Assembly (NCBI GenBank): GCA_902588615.1
Contig: CACIPV010000002.1
Span: 39,086-103,085 of the forward strand
DNA: 64,000 nucleotides
DNA from: an uncultured Alphaproteobacteria bacterium
GTDB lineage: Bacteria; Pseudomonadota; Alphaproteobacteria; HIMB59
Reading direction: 5' to 3'
A program made the position numbers and the translations under genes. A model generated the notes under the pieces. It did not search any database. It saw only the letters and a list, made by a program, of their open reading frames with translations, and had not been told where the DNA came from. This document shows positions 63,736 to 64,000 of this stretch, piece after piece (within the stretch, counting starts at the first letter, position 1; every line of letters begins with the position of its first letter).

Positions 63736-64000
63736 AAATTTATTTTAATAGTGCCAAGAACTGATAGAGCTTTATCTGTTATCACCATTTCTCCTGAACT
63801 TGGATAATAATCAAGAAAACCACCAACAATTACATAATGGGTTACAAAAATTAAATTACCTTGACTGTCGTCCCAATTTTTAATGAATTGATTTAATTCA
63901 TACATTTGTTTTGAATGGTTTTTTTGATAATCAGCTGAAAATGTTGAATTTAAGGCACTTAAACTCTCAAAATTTCCAAATGCCAGACGAGCGGTTTCTT
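63732..64000 (-). CDS. Histidine phosphatase family protein (5'-truncated by window end)
   Basis: The minus-strand frame is open from the window end to TAA at 63734-63732, giving 88 visible codons. It reads ETARLAFGNFESL, as after the CRT/RxxET region of phosphoglycerate mutase-like phosphatases, and then GNLIFVTHYVIVGGF, which carries the second catalytic His. A C-terminal SSGEMVITDK follows. The catalytic RHG segment lies outside the window. The 3' end overlaps the convergent HupE-like gene by four bases. Confidence 0.75.
   Translation of the reverse strand, partial: ETARLAFGNFESLSALNSTFSADYQKNHSKQMYELNQFIKNWDDSQGNLIFVTHYVIVGGFLDYYPSSGEMVITDKALSVLGTIKINF

Noticed and set aside
1..64000. 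CRISPR arrays, insertion sequences, prophage or integrase genes
   Set aside because: I looked for regularly spaced repeats, terminal inverted repeats and transposase or integrase motifs and saw none.

Overview
The window is a compact, very AT-rich (I estimate about 30 % GC by eye) stretch of bacterial chromosome with short or negative intergenic spacing. Gene content and order point to a streamlined marine alphaproteobacterium: rpsA-ihfB followed by trpFBA-accD-folC, heterotetrameric sarcosine oxidase with dimethylglycine dehydrogenase-like proteins, and FrcBCA fructose transport. The full fructose and phosphofructokinase route fits the HIMB59/AEGEAN-169 type better than typical SAR11, but this placement is inferred from gene content only. 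I see no insertion sequence, prophage, CRISPR array or rRNA. Apart from an IHF/HU protein there is no recognisable transcription factor.

Region 1 (1-15.6 kb) is a sugar catabolism island: a 5'-truncated glycerol kinase, the fructose ABC transporter frcBCA with a frcK-like kinase, xylulokinase, a class I aldolase-like protein, two PfkB-family kinases (one a ribokinase), D-lyxose isomerase, a 2-hydroxyacid dehydrogenase, a RbsD/FucU mutarotase, an aldo/keto reductase, a Gfo/Idh/MocA oxidoreductase, a ROK fructokinase (mak type) and 6-phosphofructokinase. FrcBCA, Mak and Pfk together form a complete route from external fructose to fructose 1,6-bisphosphate. Lyxose isomerase plus xylulokinase would feed the pentose phosphate pathway.

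Region 2 (15.6-26.4 kb) is a one-carbon demethylation block: a 2-oxoglutarate oxygenase-like protein, soxBDAG, a dimethylglycine/sarcosine dehydrogenase-like flavoprotein, a divergent methylenetetrahydrofolate reductase and a DmdA/GcvT-like folate-dependent methyltransferase. It closes with a clear hairpin terminator.

Region 3 (26.4-31.4 kb) holds a small unknown protein, rmuC and a group of glycan genes (two family 9 glycosyltransferases, one GT32-like, one FkbM-like methyltransferase) around tRNA-Ser(GGA). Region 4 (31.4-38 kb) is the minus-strand translation cluster infC-rpmI-rplT-pheS-pheT-lepA. Region 5 (38-48.4 kb) has two more glycosyltransferases, an alpha/beta hydrolase, gltBD, uppP and an NDUFA9-like reductase.

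Region 6 (48.4-60.3 kb) is a long plus-strand chain of nearly contiguous genes: RNase D-like, kdsD, lptC, lptA, lptB, aroA, rpsA, ihfB-like, pyrF, trpF, trpB, trpA, accD, folC. The cmk gene usually found between aroA and rpsA is absent. Region 7 (60.4-64 kb) carries a DCC-family protein, a YfcG-like glutathione S-transferase, a small membrane protein, and a divergent DUF4198/HupE pair that may handle nickel or cobalt. It ends in a histidine phosphatase gene cut by the window edge.

The most interesting regulatory signal is a set of promoters whose TATAAT-like -10 box lies six bases before the ATG. This predicts leaderless mRNAs for xylB, the aldolase, the 2-hydroxyacid dehydrogenase and the unknown gene before rmuC. 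Two of these starts share an almost identical palindromic core. All functional calls come from reading motifs and recalled family sequences; no database search was run.
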